DNA of 64,000 bases from Apostichopus japonicus (taxonomy: Eukaryota; Echinodermata; Holothuroidea; Aspidochirotida; Stichopodidae): NCBI RefSeq assembly GCF_037975245.1, contig NC_092573.1:678001-742000 (forward strand), read 5' to 3'. Under the pieces are notes generated by a model. The model made no database searches. It was not told the DNA's origin and saw only the letters and a program-made list of their open reading frames with translations. The translations under genes were made by a program, and so were the position numbers. Of this stretch, positions 1 to 51,797 are shown one piece after another; position 1 is the first letter of the stretch, and each line of letters starts with the position of its first letter.

Positions 1-623
1 GAGGCAAATTCAGACAACATATTAGGTCTGTTACAAGGTCTAAGCACAATGTTTTGTGCTATAAATTCTCTTGGATTTTTGTGCGAGGTTGCAAAGGGAG
101 TGAACATCCAGGCTTTAGGCTTAGATTACTCTTAACTACAGTAAGCCAGACCTCCCGCATGCTAGGTTTCATTACTTCTGACGATCCACAGCCTTTTTGA
201 TCCAATCAACCATAACGCTTGCGTGTTACAGTGTGATGTCAATTGACACACTGTTCTGTTTTGAACTGTTTAAGTTAAAAGATTGTGCTGAACTGAGATC
301 GTAAGTTTTACTCAAGAATATATTTGTGTCAACCAAAAAAAAAAAACAACAGAAAATGCCATTGAAAATTTCAAACAGAAACCAGAGAAAAAGTGAGTAC
401 TCAGTTCTAGTGTGTCATGTACCGGCAATACTGTCAAAGTCATAAGAGAATATATAATACGCTGACCTGAACAATAGAGAAGTGAGACCTATGCGTTAAA
501 CGAATAAATTCTCATCCATTGTTGTCGTGTACTGTAAACTCCTGTTTAAATGTGCAGTGACCTCTGTGAATTAGCTATTTACAGCCAAGTACCTTGGGGG
601 AGGTCAAGGGGAGCGCCTACACT
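1..623 (+). other. 5' flank and probable 5' UTR of the CSK-family kinase
   Basis: No coding sequence is seen here. A TATATAA string lies at 451-457 and could be a core promoter about 170 bases before the start codon, but AT-rich strings are common in this DNA. An in-frame TGA at 567-569 lies upstream of the ATG at 624, so the reading frame does not extend further 5' unless an upstream exon joins in. A TTTACAG string ending at 584 could be a splice acceptor for a 5' UTR exon; this is not resolved. Confidence 0.4.
451..457 (+). promoter_or_regulatory. possible TATA box of the CSK-family gene
   Basis: TATATAA about 170 bases upstream of the proposed start codon at 624. The only support is motif and position; cap-site data would be needed. 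Confidence 0.2.
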
Positions 624-14791
<14,168 letters not shown>

Positions 14792-15198
14792 TATCGACAC
14801 ACAGTGTTCCTCCATTTTGCTTTTGAGAAAAAACTGGAGCGTTTCCATGGCTGCAGCTGCCACCCAAGCTGCTTCGGGACAACAGCATTTATTTTACTTT
14901 CTCTTGTATCGATAAGAAACAATGGTGCCAAATGTTGCCTTAGTTTCTTAAAACTTCCTCTCTTTTTGGGATTATTAATTTAGAAATGCCTTAATGGGTA
15001 AGGTTTGCAACCTGCTCCTTTGAACTGCGAAAATGATTGGTCTTGAAAGAGTTTTTGTTCTTTCAGTAGTCGTTACAATAATTGGTGAACGCAGTTTGGG
15101 AGAGATTAAGCCACTCTTATATATATATAAATATATTTTTTATGTGTCCAAGGTACCAACAGATTGACAAGTCTCTTGTGGTTCTAATCCCAAGATAG
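14792..15198 (+). other. 3' UTR / downstream flank of the CSK-family gene
   Basis: No ORF of note. I see no clear AATAAA before the hAT-like element at 15207; a candidate AATAAA lies only beyond it, near 15865. The 3' end of the transcript is unresolved. Confidence 0.4.
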
Positions 15199-15632
15199 GG
15201 TACCGCCAGGCCTCGACAAATACGGTCGCAATCCCGCCAATGGCGAGTAGAAATTTGCGACTGGCGAGCAAAAACTGCATTACGTTCGACATTAAGGCGA
15301 GTGGCTCATTCGCTCACTGACTTTGTACGATAGGTTTACTATTAACTTGTGAGCCAATCAAGAAAGGCCTATTGCCTAATGTTACACATCACAGTAGTAT
15401 TATCAAGTGCACTGTTACAAGTGGGTCCTAAGGAACAGCTCTGTTCACCAGTTCGAAACTAATTTGATACTTATCGCTCAACAAAAACTCAAACAGGGGT
15501 ACCTTGTGTGTACGATCGGTACAAATGGGAAAAAAATGGCGAGGAAATTTAACGTTTTGGCGAGTAGAATTTCAGACTCGGTCCCCAGTTGGCGAGTAGT
15601 TTTTAAAAAAATTGTCGAGGCCTGGGTACCGC
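15199..15632. mobile_element. non-autonomous hAT-like element (CAGGCCTCGACAA ends)
   Basis: Element 15207-15624 (418 bp). Perfect 13-bp inverted ends CAGGCCTCGACAA / TTGTCGAGGCCTG, flanked by the perfect 8-bp duplication GGTACCGC at 15199-15206 and 15625-15632. Inside are repeated GGCGAGTA-like motifs near both ends. No transposase; a 76-codon ORF inside has no recognisable domain. Confidence 0.88.
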
Positions 15633-16069
15633 ATTAAGTTTGATTAGGAAATGAGTCATGCGGCATCTGTGTCCGTACTTGAAAGAAAGTGTAGGTGGCT
15701 GTTGATAGTTCTAGCCTGTTACCTTGATTGAAATTTTGTTTTCGTTAAGTTTAACTTGTCCAGCATATGCGAGTAAAAACATTTAGCTAGCACATGCCAT
15801 TGTTAGCTTTTGTCTTTGACCATCACTTAGTATTACTATTGCTACTAGTTATTGCTTGACCAACAAATAAACTGGTGTTATCTTCACCTTGCTGGACAAA
15901 CACCTTAGTTAGCTTTAGTAAGCTTTGCCTTTTCATATCGTTGTTGGGTTCTATCTTGACCTGCATGTGCAAGTATAAGCATTGCCTAATCCAGCACTGA
16001 TTGGTGTTAACTTTACACATTTACGATAGTTTCCACATACCAGTATTAGCCATACCATGTCTAGAACGT

Positions 16070-16399
16070 GGGGGTGTCAGCATAACCTCATCCAACAGAT
16101 GCAGGTGTCATAGTTAACTTATCCAACACATGCAGGTGTCATATTTACGTGATTCAACACATGCAGGAATAATCTTCACCTTGTCCAGTGCATGCAGGTG
16201 TAAACTTTACCTTGTCTAGCACATGTAAGGAGTGAGCTTTACCTATTCTAGCACATGCAGGTGATAGATTAACCTTATCCAGCACATGTAGGTGATAGAT
16301 TAACCTTATCCAGCACATGTAGGTGCTATCTTTACCTTCTTCAGTACATGCAGGTGTAAAGCTTTACCTTGTCCATAAATAACAAGATTAATTTTTATA
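16070..16399. repeat. 31-bp minisatellite, left part (split by a transposon)
   Basis: Units such as ACATGCAGGTGATAGATTAA followed by CCTTATCCAGC, about 31 bp each, from roughly 16095 to 16378. More degenerate copies reach back to about 15750. The array resumes at 17449. Confidence 0.9.
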
Positions 16400-17448
16400 T
16401 GTCCATCCAGGGGCGTAGCGAGCGGGGGGGTGTGGGGGGGTGTCACACCCCCCCAATAATTTGGTCGCTGTCGGCAAATTTTGGGTCTGTCGGCAAAAGG
16501 AGAAAAGGTGAAGAGAGCGGAAGGGGAAGAAAGAAGGAAAGCTGAATAGAGAAAAGGAGAACGGGAGCTTCTTCCGTGCCAAATTTGACTTAAAATATGC
16601 ACCAGATTGCATTTAAGGACGTTTCAAAACTAAAAATTTTCCAAATGGGAGGGGTAGACCCCCTACCCTTAGACCCCTCCCCCATTTCAGTCACCACTTC
16701 CAGATCCGTCGGCAAATCAAATTTGACTTAAAATATGCACCGATTGCATCTAAGGACGTTTCAAAACTAAAAATTTTCCAAAGACCCCTCCCCCATTTCA
16801 GTCACCACTTCCAGATCCGTCGGCAATTCAAATTTGACTTAAAATATGCACCAGATTGCATCTAAGGACGTTTCAAATCTAAAATATTGCCGAAGGGGAG
16901 GGGGAACCCACAAAGGGGAGGGGGCACCCCCTCCCCTTAGACCCCTCCCCCATTTCAGTCACCACTTCCAGATCCGTCGGCAAATCAAATTTGACTTAAA
17001 ATATGCACCAGATTGCATCTAAGGACGTTTCAAAACTAAAAATTTTCCAAAGGGGAGGGGGACACCCCCTCCCCTTAGACCCCTCCCCCATTTCAGTCAC
17101 CACTTCCAGATCCGTCGGCAAATCAAATTTGACTTAAAATATGCACCAGATTGCATCTAAGGACGCTTCAAAACTAAAAATTTTCCAAAGACCCCTCCCC
17201 CATTTCAGTCACCACTTCCAGATCCGTCGGCAATTCAAATTTGACTTAAAATATGCACCAGATTGCATCTAAGGACGTTTCAAATCTGAAAAATTGCCAA
17301 AGGGGAGGGGGGCACCCACAAAGGGGAGGGGGCACCTCCTCCCTTTAGACCCCTCCCCCATTTCAGTCACCACTTCCAGATCCGTCGGCAAATCAAATTC
17401 TCCACACCCCCCCAACAAAAACCCCTTCGCTACGCCCCTGTGTCCATC
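16400..17448. mobile_element. non-autonomous hAT-like element with internal higher-order repeat
   Basis: Element 16408-17440 (1033 bp). Ends CAGGGGCGTAGCGA / TCGCTACGCCCCTG, flanked by the perfect 8-bp duplication TGTCCATC at 16400-16407 and 17441-17448. The inside is six copies of a GATCCGTCGGCA-containing unit (16703, 16813, 16971, 17109, 17221, 17379) arranged as two blocks of three with a super-period of about 407 bp. C- and G-rich tracts alternate. No transposase gene. Confidence 0.9.
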
Positions 17449-17570
17449 AAATGCAGGTGTAAGATTTACCTTACCCAGCAGATACAGGTGTGAGCTTTAC
17501 CTTGTCTAGCACATGCAGGTGATAGATTAGCCTTGTCCAGTACATGCAGGTGTTAGGTTTATCTCATTAT
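17449..17570. repeat. 31-bp minisatellite, right part
   Basis: AAATGCAGGTG, AGATACAGGTG, ACATGCAGGTG (twice) at about 31-bp spacing, the same unit as 16070-16399. It continues directly from the transposon's target duplication. Confidence 0.9.
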
Positions 17571-20500
17571 TTGCAATGAAACATGACATGGTCAAGCTAA
17601 TATACTACATGGTTACTGGATTTTGATTTTACATAGCATAGACACTTTATCAAAGTCACTCAGAAAGGTGCTGTAAGCATCCCTAGTGAGCTGAAATATT
17701 TATTTTATTATGCAAATTTATTCATACTTCTTCCTGGGATTGGTCTAGGAGGGTTGTTGTAGAATGGAGAGCAAACAGCGATTGGACCTTTTCAAGTAAC
17801 TGATAAGTTTGATGAGAGATTTGAACAACACAAAGATATCTCTATCTTTGTCTATTTCTTTAAATCTCCAGAACATAAAGTCCACAGTATTAAACAACAA
17901 AGTATTGACAATGTGAATCTCTATTGTATGAAAATAACCCTAAGATTGTTGCCTTATGTTTCACCACTACTTCAAACTGTCTTTCTTTAAAACTCACATC
18001 ACTGGTATTACCTTCAAACTTAAAAAAGTGCTTAAAGTTAATACAAAATTACTAAAAGTTTGCAAAAAACCACTTTTATTTGAAGTTTTAATACTCCAAA
18101 TTCTTTTTTGGCATCAAGGTTTGTGAAATAAGACGATCAGATATCTCGGTGAGGTCAAAAGTTTTGAAGGTGTCGGTTTTATATATGTCTGGAATTGTAG
18201 GTATGATTGATTATATTAAGTTGTCTAGCATTCTTGGGGCCAATACTGACAGCCCTTTTAAAGCAGCTGGCAGGGTCCTATTTAGTATCACAAATCAAAT
18301 TAAGAACCATATTCAGAGAAGACCACATCAAGCTGTAAACATATTCTGAAACTCCTTTAAAATCTAGTACACAGGGTTTTTAGTTAACTTGAACCCATGC
18401 ATCACCGAGGCACAGCATCATCCGTATCAAATACTCCCCCCAAACATTGGGAAGGAATTATTTGTGAAAGTAGACCTAATTTAGTATGCCTAAGAATGCA
18501 GCATATGACATCTAAAACTTCAAGTTTTTGTTGAGGGCACCCCCTTACCCACCTCCCCCCCCCCCGTACCTAATACATGGGAGTTGGCTTCAACAACCAG
18601 GTCAGACTCCCTCCTCTTTTAAAAATCCTGGATTCCTGCTGCCCTTAGACAAGAGAACTTATATAAGATGACTTTAAGCCTGCTGTCATTATTGACCTTT
18701 AAAGGCCAACTACACACTGTCTGACCAAATCAAAATTGACTGTCTAATTGTGGAAAATTAGTGATAGTCAGGTGGTAATGGGTACTTTTAAGAATTAGAC
18801 TGCCCAGTTTTAACAAATGTTAGTAATTGCAGGGACAATGAATTGGCATGTGACCTGATGTTAGCCCAGGTTTTAACGGAAAGCAGTCGCTTTGTGCTCT
18901 AATGAGGTCGTTTAGTGTGGGGTGGCTTAATTTTAAGACTATGGGGGGTGTTCAGGAGTGTCAAAAATTAGGTCATGATGTTTGAGTTAAAGTTAGGTCA
19001 AGTCGGGTCGCTTAATAACAGATTATAAAAGTCATCTGTATTGACTTACAGACTTTATTCTATCAACATAGAACCATCTCATCCTCCAATCCTATCCTTG
19101 CATTCTCATTCAAAACTGTTGTTGTGTTTATTTTCTCCATTTCGTGGTATTTGTTGTCAGTATTTGATTTCTTTCTTTCTCTTATTTGCAACTTTACAAC
19201 CAGTCGATTGTAAATTAATGGCATACAGAATAGAAATTGCAATTCCATTTGTTATAGCAGGTGTATTTAATTGAAAAATTTGTTACGTTCCATATTTATG
19301 TTTTATACTTTATCTTAATAATTGAATATATATTTTTTGGTTTCTCTCTAAGCATTTGATTTCGACTGGCCAAGTTATTTTTATTTCATTTCATTTTTAT
19401 TGTTCTATACCCCGAAGCATGCAGGCATGCTCGTATACCTAGCCCACTTCCGGGGGGGGGGGGGAGCATGGATCCAGGGAGCAAGTTTGTGGTAACGGTG
19501 GGGTGCCCACTATGTGATACAACTATATAGTTTGCAAGGGGAATATAAACCTTTCTCAAATGACATTATTTTTTGGTTTATAAATTTACAGGCTCAGATG
19601 TAATATGATATTGTATTGATATTTTTACACACATATACTTTTTCATTCCCAAAGCCCCACACCACCTCCTTGATGGTATGTAGTGAGATCAGAAGTACAA
19701 AGTAATATTGATTGCTTGAACTTAAAGAAATGAGAAAATGAGCAAAGACTAATGCATAATACATCAGGAAAAGCCAGAGATATAAATTGAAATTGTAAAT
19801 GGATGGAAAGGGTATTTAGTTTTGGTTTCAGGGTAGACAGGAGCTCAACAACAAGTCTCAAGGAATTGCTTTAACATTTCTTCAAATTTAAACTACCCTC
19901 CTTGTTATTGTTCTAGAAATGTTGCTATTTTTCCTATGTAGATTTTTTTTAAAAGAAGCATTTTCTCTTTTTTCACCTCCCCCCCCCCCCTTTTAGGTTT
20001 TTTTTAAATTTTTTTTAATTACAAGTTTTTCTTGTAAGTTTGGCGGCTTGTTTACTTAAGTTTAGTACATATTTCAATATTCTGCTAAAAAAAAAATCTT
20101 TTTCCAGAATTCTGGATTCAAAATTGCCCACCTACTGCTTTTATGCAAATAATTTTGATAGAAAAAATATGCCATTTATTTTTTATTTTTATAAATAGCA
20201 AAACAAGAGGAATGAATCGGTTTATATTGACTATCTGGTAGTATTTGTATCATAATTAGTTTTATAGAATTGCAGTTGACAAAATTCATGTTATTACTGG
20301 TTTAAAGTTTTTCAACCTGAAATATCAAATTTCTCTATTAGTAGGTTGACAAGAAAAGACATATATCTGCAGTGGTCCATACACGATGATAAAACAAACT
20401 GTTGCATCCATCATAAGGTCTCGCACGACAAGGTTACATTTGTTCCCACTTTGCACTTTGAGCGTTTCTTTTGGGTAAAAATCTTTGTCATGATAATGTC

Positions 20501-21516
20501 ACTAGAACAATAGACCTATAAGTAACAGGTGAGGCATTCTTAATGGACAATATGCTTTCATGTTTTGACCTATTTAAGTGTAATTTAAGTTTGTCTCGCT
20601 ATCTGTGTTTGTGTTTACTTTTGAAATTTCACTGCAGTTAAATCCTCAATCTACTAGAGTCAAACATTTGTATTGTGTTATGTCCTGTTTATTCTCATAT
20701 CAGAGACTTTGATGCTGTATGGGTGGAGTGTGATAGATGTAACCATTCTGCATGATAATGGACTGCTAGAGATATTTGCTATAATCTCTAGCCAACCAAT
20801 CATTTAAAGACAAAAAAGAAAACTGATCTATTAACAGTCAGTGAGAAATTGTCTGGCTTTTTTTTTTGGTAAAAGGATGATAACAATGTCAGAGTGTTAA
20901 CTAAAGAATGCAAAACTATCAAATAAAAAAAAAAACAGTATCACCGAAGGTTTTGTTGAAACCATATTGTGCCTTATAAACATTTTAGTAAGTTTTAACA
21001 GTGTTAATGACATGGAAGCCAATGCGATCATTGACACAAGAAAGAAAGTCAATTACCAATAATTGATTTTCATGTGCATCTCAGACAGTTAATTATTAAT
21101 GTAAGTATTTACTAAAAAGGTGTGACTAATGAATCATAATGATATGGTGAGAAAGTTTCATCATATTCAAACCAAAATGACTACAAAATGGCAATTGTTT
21201 TTTTTAAATTTTGTTGAACTTTTCGATTGTTGTGTCAGTCTGAGAGGATATAAACTGAGAGAAAATACATAGGAATGTAGAATTAGACCTGTATGCATAT
21301 ATTATATGTGTATATATATGTGTATATATATGTGTATATATATATGTATATATGTGTGTATATATATATATGTGTGTGTGTATATATATATATGTGTGTA
21401 TATATATATATATATATAAATGAAAGCATAATGTAGGAAAATATATATATATATTTAGATGTATATACATACATGTATATATACACACATACTTACACAC
21501 ACATTTATATCTATAT

Positions 21517-21550
<34 letters not shown>

Positions 21551-23038
21551 ATACATATATATATATACATATATGTGTAACATGTAAAATATAGATGCAA
21601 GTTCAATGTATGCTAAATGAATAGGTAGAAGGTTGAAAACCAAGTGCTTCTTTTCTTTAAAGCTTCTCATTTATAGGTAGCTATACGTTTGGCAATGTGT
21701 TTCTAAGTATTGTGTTTGCCAGTACTTATACGAATCTTTGAGAGAATTAAGATGTATTATCTATGTTATTTTATCATTTGTAAATAACTTAACAAGTTTT
21801 GGTTCTTTAAGAAATGAAACAAAGAACTTCATGTTTTCTATTACCCTTGCACTTACAAAATATTTTCATTACAGTGAAAGATCAGAGTTCATACAGAAAC
21901 AGCAACAAAATCTATTTACCAAATATTGCAATTGAACTTCTTTTCCACAGTGCAAGTATATTTTATGTACAAGTGCCTTCAAGTAATGGAAAAAAACAAA
22001 TAAATCTCTTTGTATCAAATTATACTTTAAGCATTTTCCTTAACTCTGTTTAATCGCGAAATCATATTGTGTTTGTTAATCATTGCCATTGATGACGTGC
22101 GTGTGCATGTGTGTGTGCCTGTGTGTATGTGAGGCAAGTACAAGAACCCTGTTGTTTCTGTGGAGGTCTAAGGTTATGTGGGCCAACAAACAGCAAACTC
22201 CAAAAACTTTGTAATCACAAGAACTCCCAAAGTAGAATATGTAGCATGCAGGCTATTAATAAGCCCTAATGAGGTGGACAAAGGAATTGGGGGGGGGGGG
22301 GTGAGGAGTCTGAAGTAGATAGGGGAACAGCAGTCAAGAAGATTTGATTAAATTCTCCACTTTTCCAACCATCACTCCCTGCCAACCCTATCTCCAGTGA
22401 TGTGCAAAGGGTTTCCAAGTTAGGAGGTGGGCCAAACTACAGATTTCCAACGACTAAGTGTGGTAGGGGCATGAACCTAAATTTTCGCATGAGGGGTGTG
22501 ACTATGGTCGTTGATTGGGGCTTCTTTATAGGGTCCTTGCCGCCCCCCCTACCCCCACCGACAATGAAAGTGATGCATTCTGGTGTATGTTTAGACTATA
22601 ATTTGTTACATAATTAAATAAGCACTTTCTAATTTTGAAAAATCCATCGACTGAATGTCTCCTTCCGACTGATGAGGATGGTGGGGGAATGTCCCCCTCC
22701 CCGCCTCTTAGCGTTGCGCACATGATAGTCAGAAATTTTATTAAAATATCATACAGTGCATAATCGTTGCATTTCTCGTTCAATGGAGCACGACGTGACA
22801 ACCATACTTGTAATGTTGCATCAAAGGACATTAATTTACTACATACGTGGATGCCGTGCAGCTAGTCGAAGTTTTATCATTGATACATAGATTTACTATA
22901 GTTTCCAATACATGATCTCTTAATATTACAAGTTAGCCTAGATCTGTGTATCTATCCGTCTGCTTCCTGTATTTTAGTTGTGTGGTAGTGTGTGTGTGTT
23001 TGAGAGAGAGTCGGTGCGTGCGGTGTGCGTGTGCACTT
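17571..23038. other. intergenic, no gene seen
   Basis: AT-rich DNA with homopolymer C or G tracts (near 18556, 19450, 19979, 22291) and one microsatellite block at 21296-21576. Short ORFs in all frames lack domains, splice context or composition shifts. Confidence 0.6.
21296..21576. repeat. TA/TATG/TGTATA compound microsatellite
   Basis: Alternating TA, TATG and TG-rich runs over about 280 bp, with short unique spacers. Overlapping minus-strand ORFs rich in Tyr, Ile and His are artefacts. Confidence 0.95.
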
Positions 23039-23215
23039 GTTTTGTATTCTGACCGAAGACTTGAACAAAAGAATTCCAAAGTCCTCGGATGTGATGTCTA
23101 AAGAATCACCACGTCCTCGAAAGAATTCTATTGTTATGGGGTATTGTTAAGGTTAGGGTACGTGGATTTGAACAATGAAAAAAAAACAATGGGGTCCTCG
23201 GTCTGAATGTAAAAC
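23039..23215 (+). repeat. dispersed inverted-repeat element, copy A (CCGAGGAC family)
   Basis: 177 bp with imperfect ends GTTTTGTATTCTGACCGAAG and, inverted, GTTTTACATTCAGACCGAGG; GTCCTCGG-like octamers recur inside. A copy in opposite orientation is at 37168-37361. No target duplication was recognised. TG-rich DNA lies on both sides. Confidence 0.8.
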
Positions 23216-23940
23216 ACACCTAAGGGTTCGTATGTGTGTGTTTCTTCCTTCTTCTTCTTTTTATTATTTTGTTTTCGTTTTTCTTTCGGCGATACTTGAC
23301 GGAATTTTGTAGAATAAAATACAGGATTATCTCTTTACTGAGCAATGAGCTTATTTAACTGAGGGGATAAAATTACCCGAGAATAGCGATAAGTGCCTGA
23401 TGTGCCCCCTTTGTACTCGTTGTGTCCCTGAACTCTCCTCGATTAAACCAGCAAATATGCAAGTGAAGAGAGCATCGGTTTACCTACTTGTAATTATTTC
23501 AAGTATATGACATACAAATAATAATCTTAACAAGCTGGTATATTTTTAGCTGTTGTTTTCCGGACAAGGCTCTAACAATTAATTAAGTCTTTGCGGTGGT
23601 CATTAATATATACCTAACTGGAGGCACATATAAACAGGATGGCTTCATTTATGATAGAAATATACTCTTTGCATTCTGCTGGCGTGGGGTCGGATGGGGA
23701 TGGGCGGAGGTGTTTGATGACTAAATACTACTCGTGCAATAATGCTCACGTTTTAGTACCTATATGATATTAAACTATGGATGTTAGTATAGGGATGACA
23801 ATACTATAGTGCCAACATATATAGCTTATCACAGACCCCAAACTGAGCCTCCCGCCTCCCCCTCTTCCCTCCCCCAACCCGACATCCTTCCATCCTTTTG
23901 CCGGTCTCAGCATGTGTTGTTAATGTCAGCATAGCTTCGG

Positions 23941-24616
23941 CATGCACTCAAGGGCGGCGGAAGCACTTTTAATCTGGGGGGGGGGGGGCGCACCGACATC
24001 AAAGGGCACTTTGCAGAAATTCGATTGGACTGATGCAGCCTGATATTTAGTACCCTTTATAACTCTTATTGTATTATCTTATTTGCGTATACACATCACT
24101 CCATCAACGCCCCCCCCCCCACCCTCAAGGAAAAAATGCATACTAGCACTGCAATATCCAATGTGTAAATTGGGAAACAAGGAACAAGTTTTCTTTGAAG
24201 ACAGAATGAGGTGAAAATCATGCTAGTTGCTAATGTAGGAATCTTCCGAATTAGAGTTTATTTCTTGTCAATATCTTAATTTTTTTCCATTCGAAATAGC
24301 TTTCAGTTTGACCCACAGAAATTCATTAAAAGTCAGGGGCGTAGCCAGGATTTGCAAATTGTAAAGGCACGACTATCTGAGCGGAGCGCCACCATCGGTT
24401 GGCGCGGAGCGTACAAGAAAATTTTTGGTTTTACAATGCCCTCAGATGGCCGGAAACGGCCCTTCCCGAGTGTTCATTCTGGTTCCCTGGCCTCTTGCTA
24501 ACTTGAGACACCTCAATTTTTATGTAGAAAAAGGGCACATTTTTAACCTGAGGAAAAGTGGGGGGCACGTTCCCCCTGTGCCCCCCCCCCCCGGTTCCGC
24601 CGCCCTTGCATGCACT
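23941..24616. mobile_element. non-autonomous hAT-like element (CAAGGGCGGCGGAA ends)
   Basis: Element 23949-24608 (660 bp). Ends CAAGGGCGGCGGAA / TTCCGCCGCCCTTG, flanked by the perfect 8-bp duplication CATGCACT at 23941-23948 and 24609-24616. A second, different hAT-type left end (CAGGGGCGTAGCCAGG) starts inside at 24334, with no matching right end. Long C and G tracts. A 75-codon ORF inside is not a recognised protein. Confidence 0.88.
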
Positions 24617-25434
24617 ACGAACGCTTTTAGAAGCAAATTCCGTGACCCTTAATTGGCCCTATGCAGTAAGTTGTTTTTGAATGTCAATTCCCTCAGTCCA
24701 GTGCGTCTCACAATATCTCGTGCCACGTGAATGCATTTAACTCATATCATTTCACATCCTATCCTATTCTCCATATCCTAACTGTTTCTGTAGTTCATGC
24801 ATAATACTTCAATATATTTATAGCCTGGTATAGGCCTAAATTGTTTCTCAGTATGGGCGGGAAAGCAGTCGTATTTAATATTAAATCGAAGTCATTAATC
24901 TCCAACGAAGCTGTCAATTACGTTGTTTTGCTTTTTCCATATTATTAACTCTCTTGTTATATATCACAATTGCATGATTAGTGAATTTAACACGTTATAG
25001 CATGCTGTTACAAATATATGCACGTGACCACATATATCCATCGACACCTTTCAACACGCTATAACTAGATCCTAATATATGCGTGTTCACACGCCACTGT
25101 AGCGTAGGCCTATATTCAATCGTCTTGAAGAAACCCGGTTGCTATGACGACCCATCTACGTGAGATGATTATTCTTAAGAGAGAGAAATCTTCGACAATC
25201 GTCATTTCCGTTGAAAGGCAGCCGTGAGGCAGAACATGTAAATTCGTACCACTTCTAGCCTTGGATTCGTAAAAGTCGCATTTTAATTAGTTTCCGCGGT
25301 GGACGTAACAATACGGATCAGTAACGTGCACTTTGTCAGCGGATAATCTCTGTATATAGTAACCACTGCTTCAACTGCAAGACAATTATTCGGTTTAGGA
25401 TACCTTTAAATTTCCCAAAAGATATATTCTCAAT
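24617..25434 (+). other. 5' flank of the PHM gene
   Basis: No coding sequence. TATATAG at 25353-25359 is a weak TATA candidate about 80 bases before the ATG. A 5' UTR exon cannot be excluded. Confidence 0.4.
25353..25359 (+). promoter_or_regulatory. possible TATA box of the PHM gene
   Basis: TATATAG about 80 bases upstream of the start codon, followed at about 30 bases by a TTCAACT initiator-like string. Motif only. Confidence 0.25.
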
Positions 25435-50237
<24,803 letters not shown>

Positions 50238-51797
50238 ATTAAGAGGCAGCGAATTGTTCATTGTAATTTCAAAAGATTTTGGTAGGATTATATTAGAGTA
50301 ACAAAATTTAAATCGTTTGTTTTTTTCTTGCGATTATTTTCGATAAATGCAAAAGGTAAGCGATGTCAAAAGTTGAGATATGTAATTCTGCTATTCTATT
50401 TATTTTGTCCTCTCGCCTTCAAACTTGAGAAGGATAGCCTGTCTAGAGCCTTAACTGCATTGATGTAACTTAATATCGTTGGATATACAGTAGTTCATAA
50501 ACTCATATGTCACTAGTTTACATGTAAGCTTATGTTGAACAATATAAAAACGCTATATAGGAAAGCTGGTCCAAATTAGATATATGAACCCGAACCATCG
50601 TGTTTTACATTTCGCATACAATGAAATATTTTCTGGACATTCGTTACCCACTAAATTAAGTTGTTTTTAGTACGTTACCTTAACTTTATTGTATAATTGG
50701 ACAAAACCTTAAAATAATATTATATTGACTGTATTTGAATGTACCGACAGAGCTGGTTTACACAAAAATATATATATCCTAGTTTTTAGAGCTTATTTTC
50801 TTTCAAAGTTATCCTAGTTCATACTTGCACCATAGTGATTCATACTACATTTGTTATCAAACTTCATACTCTATACAAATTAAAGAAGACAGTGTATAGT
50901 GAATTATATTCGACGACAACAGAAATTTGAGTTTGAAAGAGACGAAACTTATAGTTATGAAAGAGTTCATTTCATTTCACAAAATATTTCATAATAGCGT
51001 CCTCATTTTAAGCTACTATATATATTTTTTGGGGAATGTTATATTTAGATAACGACGAGCTTACAGAAACTTGATTGAAAATGGTAAATATGACTCAATT
51101 TTCAAACTAAACTTTAGTGACAGAATTATAAATACATTGTTATAGCTTAGATATTTGTCCTTTGTAGAGATGGAAATTTTAGTGACAATAAAGCTTCTAA
51201 CTTGAAAACTAGAATTTTGTTGTGAACAATGGTCATTGTCGTCAGAGAAATGATATTATAACAATTAAAACTAACCTCTAAGTAACAATACATAACCATG
51301 TCATAGGGAGGATTAATAACCCGTCCTTTCTTTGTTTTCCCCAGTGGGGTTGTACCTGTGCAGATGTTTAAGGGGAAGCAGCACAACATGTTCTTTGCAT
51401 TCCAAGTTAAAAATTCAGTCCCTTTATTCGTCCATCCAACTTCATTTGTCTCGTTGAAGAGCATTCACATCGATTATTGGTTTTAGAGATTCACATATTA
51501 CTATTTTTTTAGTTCTTTTTTTTTCTTACTCTGCTAGAAGCGTTCTTAGCCAAAAAAAATACAACGTTCTTTTCTCTTATAAGTCATTTGTAAATCTAAA
51601 TCAGCTCAGTTTTATGGAACGTTCTACTTCGCTAGTTAAACTATCCAAAAAGATCTTCTCATGCATGTGAAACAAATCTTCTGTTCTGAACCTAGCAGTT
51701 CTGCAGTGAAAATACGCAACTTCATCCAAATATGAAACGCCTATTGCCCTGAGAAAATATTTAGTTCTTTTTTTTTTTTGCTGTTGTGGTTTTCCTC

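Noticed and set aside
24425-24652. 75-codon ORF with a Pro run
   Set aside because: Lies across the hAT-like element end and its C tract; compositional artefact.
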